DNA of 64,000 nt. Source: RGIG3528 sp963649295 (lineage in GTDB: Bacteria; Bacillota; Clostridia; Lachnospirales; Lachnospiraceae). The position numbers and the translations under genes are program-made. The stretch is from positions 1 through 64,000 of the forward strand of contig CAVJHK010000002.1 in the NCBI GenBank assembly GCA_963649295.1. The letters are read 5' to 3'. Below, piece by piece: positions 7,395 to 15,575 of this stretch (the stretch's first letter is position 1; each line of letters starts with the position of its first letter). Below the pieces are notes generated by a model, which had not been told where the DNA came from, made no database searches, and saw nothing but the letters and a program-made list of their open reading frames with translations.

Positions 7395-8288
7395 ATGAAT
7401 CAAATTGCAAATTGGTTTAAGAGCATCAAAAAAGAGCTTTTTGTGTCGGCAATTCTTGACACGGCAATCGGAATAATCATGATCATGTATCCCGACGAAG
7501 TGAGTAAATTTATTTGTTATGTAATCGGCGCACTTTTTATTCTTTGCGGCGGTTTTTCGCTTACAAACATCCTTGTGAACAAGGGCACGCAGCCTTTCAC
7601 GTTCAGAGTGATACCTGCGGCGCTTGCGGTTGCGGTGGGATTTTTGTTTATTTTCGGACATGATTTTGTTTTTGATATTCTTTGGGTTTTTATCGGTGTC
7701 GGAATCATCATGAAATCCTATTTTAAGTCGCAATTTTCTTATGAGCTTAAATATGCGGGAGCTCCCAAGTGGTGGATAAATCTTGTTATATCGATGATTT
7801 CCTTGTGCCTCGGTATTGTTCTTATCATAGAACGTGATGTTGCGCAGCGAACGCTTATTATACTTTCCGGTATCTTTATGATAATCGACGGTATTTGTGA
7901 TTTTGCGTCGGTTATGACATTTGTTGCGGATCACTGCCGTATCAGAAATGCCGAAAAAAAGATTGAAAAGGCGGTTAAGCAGGCAGAAAAAGAAAGACTG
8001 ATGCAGGAAAAGCTTTCCGAAAAAGAAAGACGCGCTGCGGCAAAGGCAGCCGCAAAAGCGGCAAAGCACGGCAAGGTGATCGACCTTGAAGAGGTTGTGA
8101 CGGAGTCAAGGGCAGAAGTAAGGGACTCAGAAAACATGGACGCGGAAGTAAGAAATACAAAAAAAACGGATGCGGAGAATATGGGCGCAGAGAATATTGA
8201 AAATTGCGACACCATGGTCCAAACGGGTACGGATGCTGCGGATAACGTTTCCGGTTCATCTTTGGGCAATATGGGTACAGAAGAATAA
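7395..8288 (+). CDS. DUF308/HdeD-like membrane protein with charged cytoplasmic tail
   Basis: A 297-residue protein. The first 180 residues contain about six hydrophobic segments arranged as two homologous triplets, the DUF308 (HdeD-like) pattern. HdeD is linked to acid resistance in E. coli; the role in Firmicutes is unknown. From residue about 180 a long charged helix rich in Lys, Glu and Ala (EKKIEKAVKQAEKERLMQ...) suggests a coiled coil, followed by an acidic low-complexity tail with a loose D/AEN/AEVR repeat. GGAGG precedes the ATG. It follows icd by about 20 bases and may be cotranscribed. Confidence 0.75.
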   Translation: MNQIANWFKSIKKELFVSAILDTAIGIIMIMYPDEVSKFICYVIGALFILCGGFSLTNILVNKGTQPFTFRVIPAALAVAVGFLFIFGHDFVFDILWVFIGVGIIMKSYFKSQFSYELKYAGAPKWWINLVISMISLCLGIVLIIERDVAQRTLIILSGIFMIIDGICDFASVMTFVADHCRIRNAEKKIEKAVKQAEKERLMQEKLSEKERRAAAKAAAKAAKHGKVIDLEEVVTESRAEVRDSENMDAEVRNTKKTDAENMGAENIENCDTMVQTGTDAADNVSGSSLGNMGTEE

Positions 8289-8301
8289 AACAAAAAATCA
8301 T

Positions 8302-8330
8302 ATGCCGGGGCTATAAAAAATCCCCGGCAT
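8302..8330 (+). terminator. Stem-loop between the DUF308 and pncB genes
   Basis: ATGCCGGGG (8302-8310) and CCCCGGCAT (8322-8330) form a perfect 9-bp stem with an 11-base A-rich loop. The downstream T-tract is weak, so termination on this strand may be partial. Confidence 0.45.
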
Positions 8331-8339
8331 TGCAAATTT

Positions 8340-9587
8340 ATGCATGAATTTAAGCCAAAGGACAAGCAGAATATCATGGAAAGAATAATAAACAGCCTCC
8401 TTGAAAACGATATGTACAAGTTCAGCATGGGACAGGCTATATATCATCAATTCAGCGATTACAAAACAACCTGGAGCTTTAAGTGCAGGAATAAGGACGC
8501 GTATTTTACGGCGGAAATGGTTGATGAAATAAAGCATCAGATAAAGCTTTATTCTGAACTTCAGTTTACCGAAGAGGAGCTGGATTATTTAAATCATATA
8601 AAATGGATAAAGGGCTCCTATGTTGATTTTTTGCGCCTTTGGAAGCCGAGATACGAGGATTTTGTGATTTCACAGGATGCCGAGTGTGGGCTCAGCATCG
8701 AAACAAAAGGCACCTGGCTAAATACTTCGATGTATGAAATTCCGCTTCTTGCGATTGTGAATGAAGTATATTTCCGCATGCACTACGATTATGACGAGCT
8801 TTTTTTAAGTTTCCGGAAAAAATTAAATGAAAAAACCGACCTTTTGATGTCGGGCCGATACAATATCGGCGCGTTCAGTGAATTTGGGCTTAGACGGCGG
8901 CTTTCAGTGGAAGCGCAGGCACTTGCCGTAAAAACATTATGTGAAAGCAAATTTAATGACTCACATTGTGTGGGAACGTCAAACGTGTATCTCGCAAAAA
9001 AATTCGGTGTGACGCCTGTCGGCACAATGGCGCATGAGTGGATAATGTGTATAGGGCAGGGAAATCATAAGCATAATCCCGCCTATTCCAACTGGTTTGC
9101 GCTTGACGCCTGGGTAAAGGAGTACGGAATATTAAACGGAACGGCTCTCACCGATGCGATCACGACGGATTGCTTTTTGGAAGATTTTCAATTGACATTT
9201 GCAACGCTTTTTTCCGGTGTGCGTCATGACAGCGGAGATCCATATTCGTGGGGCGACAAAATGATAAAGCATTATGAAAGCCTTGGGATAGACCCGCACA
9301 CAAAGACTCTTTTGTTTTCGGACAGCCTCAATTTTGAAAGAGCGGATAAGATAAATACTTATTTTAAGGATAAGGCACGTGTCGCATTCGGAATAGGGAC
9401 ATATATAGCAAACGATACCTTTGCGGAGCCCCTCAACATTGTCATGAAAACTACGGCATGCAACGGCATGGATGTTGCCAAAATCAGCGATGCCATAGGC
9501 AAGGAAATGTGCAAAAATCCCGAATATGTGGAATATTTGAAGCGCTGTATAGATTGGAGAATGTCACACAAGAATATCAAAATATGA
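8340..9587 (+). CDS. pncB: Nicotinate phosphoribosyltransferase
   Basis: First enzyme of NAD salvage from nicotinate: nicotinate plus PRPP gives nicotinate mononucleotide, driven by ATP. The N-terminus ends in LLENDMYKFSMGQAIYHQF, the family's first block. GAFSEFGLRRRLS (about residue 178), GTSNVYLAKKFGVTPVGTMAHEW (about 212-236, with the conserved histidine) and SGVRHDSGDPYSWG (about 298) form the active site. At about 400-415 residues it has the usual length. The ATG at 8340 follows the stem-loop directly; the ATG at 8376 gives the more conserved start and is the likelier one, but neither has a strong ribosome site. It stands alone, with no other NAD genes nearby. Confidence 0.92.
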   Translation: MHEFKPKDKQNIMERIINSLLENDMYKFSMGQAIYHQFSDYKTTWSFKCRNKDAYFTAEMVDEIKHQIKLYSELQFTEEELDYLNHIKWIKGSYVDFLRLWKPRYEDFVISQDAECGLSIETKGTWLNTSMYEIPLLAIVNEVYFRMHYDYDELFLSFRKKLNEKTDLLMSGRYNIGAFSEFGLRRRLSVEAQALAVKTLCESKFNDSHCVGTSNVYLAKKFGVTPVGTMAHEWIMCIGQGNHKHNPAYSNWFALDAWVKEYGILNGTALTDAITTDCFLEDFQLTFATLFSGVRHDSGDPYSWGDKMIKHYESLGIDPHTKTLLFSDSLNFERADKINTYFKDKARVAFGIGTYIANDTFAEPLNIVMKTTACNGMDVAKISDAIGKEMCKNPEYVEYLKRCIDWRMSHKNIKI

Positions 9588-9902
9588 AACGGTAAAATTC
9601 AGCATGATTCACAATGCGAATTTATAAAAAAACAATAAAATTGATATTATCAAAAAATAAAAACAACCCAAAAATACAATTTTAAGCAAAAATGTCTTTA
9701 ATTTGACACAAATTGATGATATAGTTGTTATAGGTTTGTTTGAAGTCTTTGGCTTATGCGGGTACAATATGTCATGACATGGGGACTGTATGAGGACAAG
9801 ACCTTCAATATCAAGAAACTCAATTAAATGGTCACATCGCACTTGTCAACCTGATGATTAAATGCAAATATGTGCCCATAGGCCATCGAAAGGAGGCACT
9901 TT
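9588..9902. other. 315-base intergenic region upstream of the Thr/Pro-rich protein
   Basis: AT-rich, with no convincing gene on either strand. It holds the promoter candidate at 9703-9731 and a perfect 12-base palindrome ATGTCATGACAT (about 9768-9779) in the presumed leader. No known riboswitch was recognised; the cyclic-di-GMP class, often found before such surface genes, was looked for and not seen. Confidence 0.5.
9703..9731 (+). promoter_or_regulatory. Candidate promoter
   Basis: TTGACA (9703-9708), 17-base spacer, TGTTAT (9726-9731). It would give a leader of about 165 bases before the Thr/Pro-rich protein. Confidence 0.45.
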
Positions 9903-10319
9903 ATGAAGACAACAACAAAGAGACGCATTATGGAGGTTGTTTTGTCGGCGGCTGTCGTGATGAACGTTTTTGCATTTGGAGGATGCGGCGATGAAGAAGA
10001 GGCAGTAAATAATGTTACACCTACCGTTGCCGTAACCAAGGTTCCGACATCGGCACCGACCGCAACACCTGCTCCTACTGCAACAACGGCACCGACCGCT
10101 ACACCGAAGCCGACCGCTACTCCCAAGCCAACCGCTACACCTACGGTAGCTCCTACTGCGACAACGGCACCCACAGCAACGCTTGCACCTACGGCAGCTC
10201 CTACGGAAGCACCTGTAGATACACCCGAAACCGGTGATTATGATGTTTTTGCATATCTCGGAATTGCAACGGCACTCAGTGCGGCATTGTTCTTTGCGGT
10301 AAATAAACGCAGAGCTTAA
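9903..10319 (+). CDS. Small Thr/Pro-rich surface protein with lipobox-like and sortase-like ends
   Basis: A 138-residue secreted protein. The N-terminus has basic residues, a hydrophobic stretch and FGGC (residues about 24-27), a near-consensus lipobox. Residues about 45-105 are a low-complexity linker of repeated PTATP/APTAT units, probably extended and possibly glycosylated. The C-terminus is TPETGD, a hydrophobic helix (FAYLGIATALSAALFF) and NKRRA, which is the layout of a sortase signal with TPETG in place of LPXTG. If both signals work, it would span the wall between membrane and peptidoglycan. AAGGAGG lies upstream. No enzymatic domain is seen. Confidence 0.7.
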   Translation: MKTTTKRRIMEVVLSAAVVMNVFAFGGCGDEEEAVNNVTPTVAVTKVPTSAPTATPAPTATTAPTATPKPTATPKPTATPTVAPTATTAPTATLAPTAAPTEAPVDTPETGDYDVFAYLGIATALSAALFFAVNKRRA

Positions 10320-10336
10320 ATGATTGATTAAAGAAG

Positions 10337-10369
10337 GCGCATGTCTGAGGCATGCGCTTTTTCTTTTTT
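10337..10369 (+). terminator. Rho-independent terminator
   Basis: GCGCATG (10337-10343) pairs with CATGCGC (10351-10357), followed by TTTTTCTTTTTT. Confidence 0.85.
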
Positions 10370-10422
10370 GGAAATTTTTATCATAAATAATCTTTTTATT
10401 ATACTAAACCGGGAGGCACAAC

Positions 10423-11076
10423 ATGCTTAACAAAATGCTTGATGAAATTAAGAAAAATTACGAACTTATACCCGTTGATACATCGGAATATGCGGGAATA
10501 AAAGCGATGGGAATGAAATTTAAGATTTCCGCTTACAATGCGAAAGACCTCGGAAATGTATCGCTTATGACGGCAAAGGGCTTTTTCGGGCTTATGCAAA
10601 TGGATACGCTTATCATAAATCCCTTTGAAAAGGATGCGCCGCTTTTTTCCTATGACAGAATATATGCAATGGGAAATGATACACTGTTCCTTGAAATGTA
10701 TGAAACAAGATTAAATAAGACTGCGCTCACGGAAGTAAAGTGTGTTATAGACGCAAACAAAGGCCTTCCGGACAGCCCTGTTGCTCCGAACTGGTATGAT
10801 GACATAAAATTTGATGAGAGCGTTAAGAAAAAGGGAAAAAAGAGCCTTACGCCCGCGTTTGACAAGATGACTGAAGAATACTTATCGGCATACCTTTCCG
10901 AAACAAAGAAAGCAGGCGAGTGTGATAAGGACTTAAAGAAAAAGGAGGCATCCAAATATACGGAAGGACTGTTGACACACGGCGGTCCGAGCACAAATGT
11001 TTTTGTTAAGGCGATTGGAATAGAAAAAACAGGCAGGCTTTTCCGTGAAATTCTTTTCGGAACAGGGGAAGTGTAA
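10423..11076 (+). CDS. Hypothetical protein, 217 residues
   Basis: Not recognised. It is soluble, with no signal peptide or membrane segment. The N-terminal half contains IINPFEKDAPLFSYDRIYAMGNDTLFLEMYETRL, which faintly recalls the conserved core of ferredoxin-dependent bilin reductases, but this is too weak to assign. Residues about 130-180 are Lys-rich and likely helical. The C-terminus has GGPSTNVFVKAIGIEKTGRLFREILFGTG. GGGAGG precedes the ATG and terminators flank the gene on both sides, so it is monocistronic. Confidence 0.65.
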   Translation: MLNKMLDEIKKNYELIPVDTSEYAGIKAMGMKFKISAYNAKDLGNVSLMTAKGFFGLMQMDTLIINPFEKDAPLFSYDRIYAMGNDTLFLEMYETRLNKTALTEVKCVIDANKGLPDSPVAPNWYDDIKFDESVKKKGKKSLTPAFDKMTEEYLSAYLSETKKAGECDKDLKKKEASKYTEGLLTHGGPSTNVFVKAIGIEKTGRLFREILFGTGEV

Positions 11077-11080
11077 AAAA

Positions 11081-11118
11081 AGCCCGATACCGGTTTGTAG
11101 CCGGTATCGGGCTTTTAT
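11081..11118. terminator. Bidirectional terminator
   Basis: A perfect 13-bp stem, AGCCCGATACCGG (11081-11093) with CCGGTATCGGGCT (11101-11113), and a 7-base loop. A7 precedes it and a T-tract follows, so it can serve both the gene ending at 11076 and the opposite-strand gene ending at 11180. Confidence 0.85.
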
Positions 11119-11179
11119 GCTGTATGGGAAACTTGATTTTGCTTAGACTTTTGTATTTTGTTTTAACTTAAGGCTTAAA

Positions 11180-13450
11180 TTATCTTCTTCCGCCAAAACC
11201 GCCGCCTCCGAATCCGCCGAATCCACCGAAGCCGGAGGAGGATGCGTTCATTGTACCTGAGGTTTGCGTCCAGGTGACAAGCGACGATCCGTCTTTATAA
11301 AGCGTGTAAGACGAGCCGGTAACAAATTTGTCCGATGACCACCAGCCGTTTGTGTATGTTTTTGAAAGAGTGAAGGAGCAAATCGTATTTCCGTCCGAAT
11401 CTTTTAATTCGTATGTTCCCGCCTTAAAAGAAGTGGAGCTTGACACATAACCGTTTACGGAATTTGTGGGAGTTTCGCATATTCCGCCAAGTGCCACAAC
11501 GGTGCCTCCCGTAACCGTGATTTTTCCGTCAACGTCGACGCTTCCTGCCATTTGTCCCTGCGAGCTTCCGCCCTTTACAAGTATGAATCCGCCGGTTACA
11601 TTAACATTTCCGTTTGAATCGATTGCGTCTGTGTCGCCGGACGGCGTTGTGACATCAACATATCCGCCCGTTACTGTGATAAGAGGGGTTGAATTGCCGG
11701 AGCATGCGTTAAGTCCGTCATCAGATGCATATACATATACGGAGCCACCGTTAATCGTAATCAGATTTCCTTCTATTCCTTCATATGACTTTGTTATGTT
11801 TATGTATCCGTCGTTAACCGTAACTTCGTTATCTGCATGAATTCCGTCATCGGACGCGATTATCGAAATCGTTCCGCCTGATAGCGTGATATTTCCGAGT
11901 GCATCCTCGCCGTTTTCAAGTGCGCTTGTATTGTTTGCATGAATTCCGTCGTCGTTTGACGAAATCGTGATTATGCCGGATTCGATTATTACTTCGTTGT
12001 CGGCCTTAATTCCCTTGGAGGAATAGGTGCTCTTGTTTGAATTTTGTCCGGATGACATCGAAACCGATGTATAATCACCGTTAATCACGCCCGTCGATGT
12101 ATAAAGCGACGATATGAGATATGCGTTCTTGGAAGAATTTACGGTTCCTGTGTTTGACGATGCCACAAATTCTGTTGTTGAGGGTGTGGCGCCTGTATTA
12201 AAGCAAAAATATTGCACATTTGAGTAACCTGACGGCATTGTAAATACTAATCCGTAATAACGTGTGCGTCCGTTTGAAATCATTGTGGAATATGTTGCTT
12301 CTGACCAATTCCCTGCCGAATAATCGTCATTATAAAAATATGCATAATAGGAATACTTGCTTGAATAAATTGTGCTTGGAAGAATCAAATAAAAATCGCT
12401 TCCCGACGATACCTTTTCGGTTGTATATTCGGAATAGGTATTTGTATAAATCGTGATTTCGGCGTCGCCCGAGATGTTTGCATTGTATGATGCGTTAATT
12501 CCGTCGCAGCAGGCATATATGCATATGCTTCCGCCGAGAACGGTAATATTTCCGCGCTGATTGCCCTTACTTGAAATGTCCGAATTGGTTGTCTTTATTC
12601 CGTCGCCGCCCCGGGAAATCAGTATTATGTTTCCGGATTCGATTTCGACTTCATCGTTTCCGCGGAGGGCGGTATTAAGTGCCGTAACCTTTAATGTGAC
12701 ATTCTTTATTGAGAGCGAATCCTTTACATGAATTCCGTTGTTGTAAGAGGCGGATACATAAAGCGTTCCGTGCCCCGAAATGTCAAGGTCGCAGGTTGTA
12801 TAAATCGCGCCGTTTGCGGTATCTGTGTCTTCGGTGCGGGCGGCACGTGCGTCGATTATTTCGTTATAGGTGTCTTTTTCGGCTTTAATTTTAAGCTTGT
12901 CTGCGTTTTCACATAAAATGGGCGAGGTGGTTGTGCACGTGATACTGACACCGTTAAGCTCGAGCGTTACCTTGTCATCGTCGCCCGCATTTATATAAAT
13001 TGAGCCGTCTTTGAGGACACCCGAGAGAGTATAAGTGCCTGCCGACGTGATTTGATAAGTAGAGCCCGAAACCGTATATTTTCCGTCCGATGTCGTTATT
13101 TTGAATTCGGATGTGATATCTGTTTTTTCGGATTCGGCATCCTTTACGGGAGAGGCGGTGGGAGCGAGGGTTGCGGCAGCAGAGCTTCCGGATGCGGAGC
13201 CGGAACTTTCCGATGAGCTTCCGGATGCAGAATCCGAGCTTTCCGATGTGTTATCGGACCCGGACCCGGAAGTGTTGGATGCTTTGCTTGTGGGAGTTGC
13301 GGTTATAGTGGTTTCGGAATCTGTATCCGAGGACGTGCCGCCGTTAACTTCCGTCACATTGTAAATTACGTCGTTGTTTTGGGCGCTTCCGCATCCCGCA
13401 AGCACAGTACAAAAGACAAGCGCGAGTGTGCATAATTTTTTAAGCTTCAT
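11180..13450 (-). CDS. Secreted beta-helix carbohydrate-binding lipoprotein, Cthe_2159-like
   Basis: A 756-residue lipoprotein: signal peptide ending LAGCG (cysteine at about residue 20), a Ser/Thr/Gly linker (about 35-100), then repetitive strands of the type GGSICIYACCDGINA, SGIITISSNDDGIHA and GGTISIIASDDGIHA. This DGI(H/N)A periodicity is typical of the Cthe_2159 carbohydrate-binding domain (formerly DUF4353), a parallel beta-helix whose C. thermocellum prototype binds acidic polysaccharides with calcium. An unrelated-looking segment (about 330-430) interrupts the helix. The C-terminus is GFGGFGGFGGGGFGGRR. It may tether cells to pectin-like polymers. AAAGGA precedes the start. It shares a terminator with its convergent neighbour. 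Confidence 0.8.
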   Translation of the reverse strand: MKLKKLCTLALVFCTVLAGCGSAQNNDVIYNVTEVNGGTSSDTDSETTITATPTSKASNTSGSGSDNTSESSDSASGSSSESSGSASGSSAAATLAPTASPVKDAESEKTDITSEFKITTSDGKYTVSGSTYQITSAGTYTLSGVLKDGSIYINAGDDDKVTLELNGVSITCTTTSPILCENADKLKIKAEKDTYNEIIDARAARTEDTDTANGAIYTTCDLDISGHGTLYVSASYNNGIHVKDSLSIKNVTLKVTALNTALRGNDEVEIESGNIILISRGGDGIKTTNSDISSKGNQRGNITVLGGSICIYACCDGINASYNANISGDAEITIYTNTYSEYTTEKVSSGSDFYLILPSTIYSSKYSYYAYFYNDDYSAGNWSEATYSTMISNGRTRYYGLVFTMPSGYSNVQYFCFNTGATPSTTEFVASSNTGTVNSSKNAYLISSLYTSTGVINGDYTSVSMSSGQNSNKSTYSSKGIKADNEVIIESGIITISSNDDGIHANNTSALENGEDALGNITLSGGTISIIASDDGIHADNEVTVNDGYINITKSYEGIEGNLITINGGSVYVYASDDGLNACSGNSTPLITVTGGYVDVTTPSGDTDAIDSNGNVNVTGGFILVKGGSSQGQMAGSVDVDGKITVTGGTVVALGGICETPTNSVNGYVSSSTSFKAGTYELKDSDGNTICSFTLSKTYTNGWWSSDKFVTGSSYTLYKDGSSLVTWTQTSGTMNASSSGFGGFGGFGGGGFGGRR

Positions 13451-13772
13451 TTTTTCATAATCCTTTCGTTTTGTAATACGGTTATTGTAAAAAGCCTTTC
13501 CTGTAAAGATTTTTTTTTAAAAGCATTTTTTTAAAGCCGATCTTTTGTCTTTTTACAAGGCTTTGTTTATGGGTCAAATTTTAAATCCCAAATGTGTTTC
13601 AAGTATGAATAAAAAATTATAAGACTGTGAAAAAGTAATGATGAGAAAATTTTTCTTGCAAAGAATTTTGCATCGAAATTTTGATATTTTGAATCGTATA
13701 TCAAACAAAAAATCCCGTATGTATCACATACGGGAAAATATTTATCAAATTTATTCGGAACAAAAAGAATTT
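13451..13772. other. Intergenic region, 322 bases
   Basis: Very AT-rich. It holds the terminator of the lipid-kinase gene (13706-13735) and presumably the promoter of the adhesin gene. No gene is supported; a 102-codon plus-strand frame crossing into the kinase gene has no ribosome site. Confidence 0.5.
13706..13735 (-). terminator. Terminator of the PlsC/lipid-kinase operon
   Basis: TCCCGTATG (13713-13721) pairs with CATACGGGA (13727-13735). On the minus strand the stem is followed by a U-rich tract (plus-strand AAAAAA just before 13713). Confidence 0.8.
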
Positions 13773-14624
13773 TTATGCTCTTACGGTATATTCCGTCACG
13801 TTAAGTATTGTTTCTCCGTCAACCTGGAGAGCACACGGCGAATCAAATTTAACGTTAATTTCGTGACCTGTCATAACTTCAACCATTTCGTGATGGCTTA
13901 TGTGACGTCCCTTAAAAATGCTCGGAAATACGCAAAGAGTCTTTAATTTGCCCGAGCCGTACATTATAACAACGCTCAAAAGACCGTTTTTTTCAAGCCT
14001 GTCCTGATGGGGAGCAACTTGCATTCCGCCTCCGTAAAAACGTCCTTTCATTGTGGGAGCAAGCCAAACCTTGTGAAAGCTTTTTGTGACGCCGTCAACG
14101 GTAACTGAAGCATTTCTCGGCTTAAAGTGGAAGAGAAGTCCTTTTATGGCAATGCCCGCATAATTTACGGGTTTGTCGGATTCTGCTTTTTGTTTGTCGC
14201 CTACTTCGCAGCAATAGCCGTCGATTCCGTAGCCTATTCCGTTGATGAAATACATTGTATTTCCGTTTACGGTAACACGGGGGAGATTTGTGAGATAAGG
14301 ATTAAGCAAAATAAATTTGTCTTCGGATTCACCGATTACATCCGCACGGAAATCGTTGCCTGAGCCTGACGCATAATAATAAACTTCGTGATTTAACGTG
14401 CGTCCGTTTAAAATATTTACAAGACGGTTTATTGTTCCGTCACCGCCGGCAATATAGATTTTTGTTTCGGCACCTGTGCCCTCAATAAAAGAATAAATGT
14501 CTTCAAGGGCTGTGATATCGATAAGATCCGTTTCACCGAAAAGATACTGCGATGCAACATTTGCGGCGTCAAAGCCTCTTTTGTTGTTTGCGAGCGGGTT
14601 ATAAAGAATTATATTTTTAGCCAT
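13773..14624 (-). CDS. Diacylglycerol kinase-family lipid kinase
   Basis: A 283-residue soluble protein of the DAGK catalytic family (YegS/DgkB type). NPLANNKRG opens the fold, IAGGDGTINRLVN (about residues 57-70) is the nucleotide-binding glycine motif, and SGSGNDFRADV (about 87) is the second conserved loop. It probably phosphorylates diacylglycerol or a related lipid at the membrane. It lies 18 bases downstream of the PlsC-like acyltransferase on the same strand, so the pair forms a small phospholipid operon. The exact lipid is not determinable. Confidence 0.85.
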   Translation of the reverse strand: MAKNIILYNPLANNKRGFDAANVASQYLFGETDLIDITALEDIYSFIEGTGAETKIYIAGGDGTINRLVNILNGRTLNHEVYYYASGSGNDFRADVIGESEDKFILLNPYLTNLPRVTVNGNTMYFINGIGYGIDGYCCEVGDKQKAESDKPVNYAGIAIKGLLFHFKPRNASVTVDGVTKSFHKVWLAPTMKGRFYGGGMQVAPHQDRLEKNGLLSVVIMYGSGKLKTLCVFPSIFKGRHISHHEMVEVMTGHEINVKFDSPCALQVDGETILNVTEYTVRA

Positions 14625-14642
14625 GATTGTCTCCGATTTTAA

Positions 14643-15383
14643 TTATAAATTTTGTTCCATGTCTGCGCGTACGCGTGCGGATATTGCATGAGTTGTATTT
14701 TCCTTAACGAATTCCGTGGGAATCGTTTCGATAAAATTATAATAAATATCCGTTTTTTTAAACGGAAAGTTCTTTTTGATATTTTCTGTGCCTGTGGTCG
14801 CAACAACGACAATGGGCACTTCTGCCATTTTTGCGACCTTGAATATTCCGTCATGGAAGGGAAGAAGAGTAAGATCCTTGCTTCTTGTGCCTTCGGGGTA
14901 AAGTCCTATCGAAACCTCGTCTGACTTTATGAGGTCGGACGCCGCAATAAGACTTTTTAGTGCTTCACGGGGGTCAGTCCTGTTGATCGGGAGAAAAAGG
15001 CATTTTCTGATTATTCTTCCGAAACAGAATACTTTGAAATTTTCGGGCTTTGAAATATATGCGATGTCACTTTTTCTTAAAATATACCAGGTAAAAATGG
15101 GATCGAATTTGGACCGATGGTTTCCGACAATCAAAAATCTTCCGTTTTTCGGTACACAGTCAAGTCCTTTAACATGTATCCTTGAGCCTGATCCTATACG
15201 AGCGAGAGATGTGGACACATAAAGCAAAAATCTGTAATACTTTGAGTTCTTTTTGTATTCTTTTTTGGGATTTACAATAACGGCACTTACCATCAAAATA
15301 ATTACCCAAAGAGCAAGAAGTGAAAATACAAAAAGTATTACCATAGCGACCGCAAAAATAGCAGCCTTTAATATGTGAGACAT
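14643..15383 (-). CDS. plsC: 1-acyl-sn-glycerol-3-phosphate acyltransferase (PlsC-like)
   Basis: A 246-residue membrane-bound acyltransferase. One N-terminal hydrophobic helix is followed by GNHRSKFDPIF (the NHxxxxD catalytic box) and LYPEGTRSKD (the EGTRS glycerophosphate-binding box). It converts lysophosphatidate to phosphatidate. The start is the ATG at 15383, seven bases after GGAGG, rather than the upstream alternative. It is divergent from the DUF5107 gene and in operon with the lipid kinase. Other glycerolipid acyltransferases share these motifs, so the acyl acceptor is inferred. Confidence 0.87.
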   Translation of the reverse strand: MSHILKAAIFAVAMVILFVFSLLALWVIILMVSAVIVNPKKEYKKNSKYYRFLLYVSTSLARIGSGSRIHVKGLDCVPKNGRFLIVGNHRSKFDPIFTWYILRKSDIAYISKPENFKVFCFGRIIRKCLFLPINRTDPREALKSLIAASDLIKSDEVSIGLYPEGTRSKDLTLLPFHDGIFKVAKMAEVPIVVVATTGTENIKKNFPFKKTDIYYNFIETIPTEFVKENTTHAISARVRADMEQNL

Positions 15384-15575
15384 GTCTCCGCCTCCGGATG
15401 CATAATGTTTTATGCACAAAGCACCAAATAATTATAAAACATTTTTGTCAAAAAGTGAAGAAAAAAATACAAGAAGAACGAGATATGTGATATGATGTTA
15501 TGCATCCATCGCAAAGAAAAGGATGTTTTTCAACAAAAATCAAAAATAAAAAGCGCACGGGGGAGAATTTTACAT

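Noticed and set aside
7266..8069. A 267-codon open frame on the minus strand across the DUF308 gene
   Set aside because: It is the shadow of a Lys/Ala-rich coding sequence. It has no ribosome site, its composition is full of His, Lys and Asn, and it crosses two well-supported genes.
9760..9902. Possible riboswitch before the Thr/Pro-rich protein
   Set aside because: The long leader and a 12-base palindrome suggested one, but none of the conserved cores I know, including cyclic-di-GMP, could be matched.
9824..10174. Minus-strand frame rich in Val-Gly-Ala repeats
   Set aside because: It is the antisense reading of the Thr/Pro repeat of the surface protein; the repeat origin explains it fully.
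10060..10210. Tandem repeat that might be a CRISPR-like or satellite array
   Set aside because: The repeats are in frame and encode PTATP/APTAT units; there are no unique spacers.
10423..11076. Bilin reductase assignment for the 217-residue protein
   Set aside because: Only a short, loose resemblance was seen and no catalytic residue could be fixed, so it is left as hypothetical.
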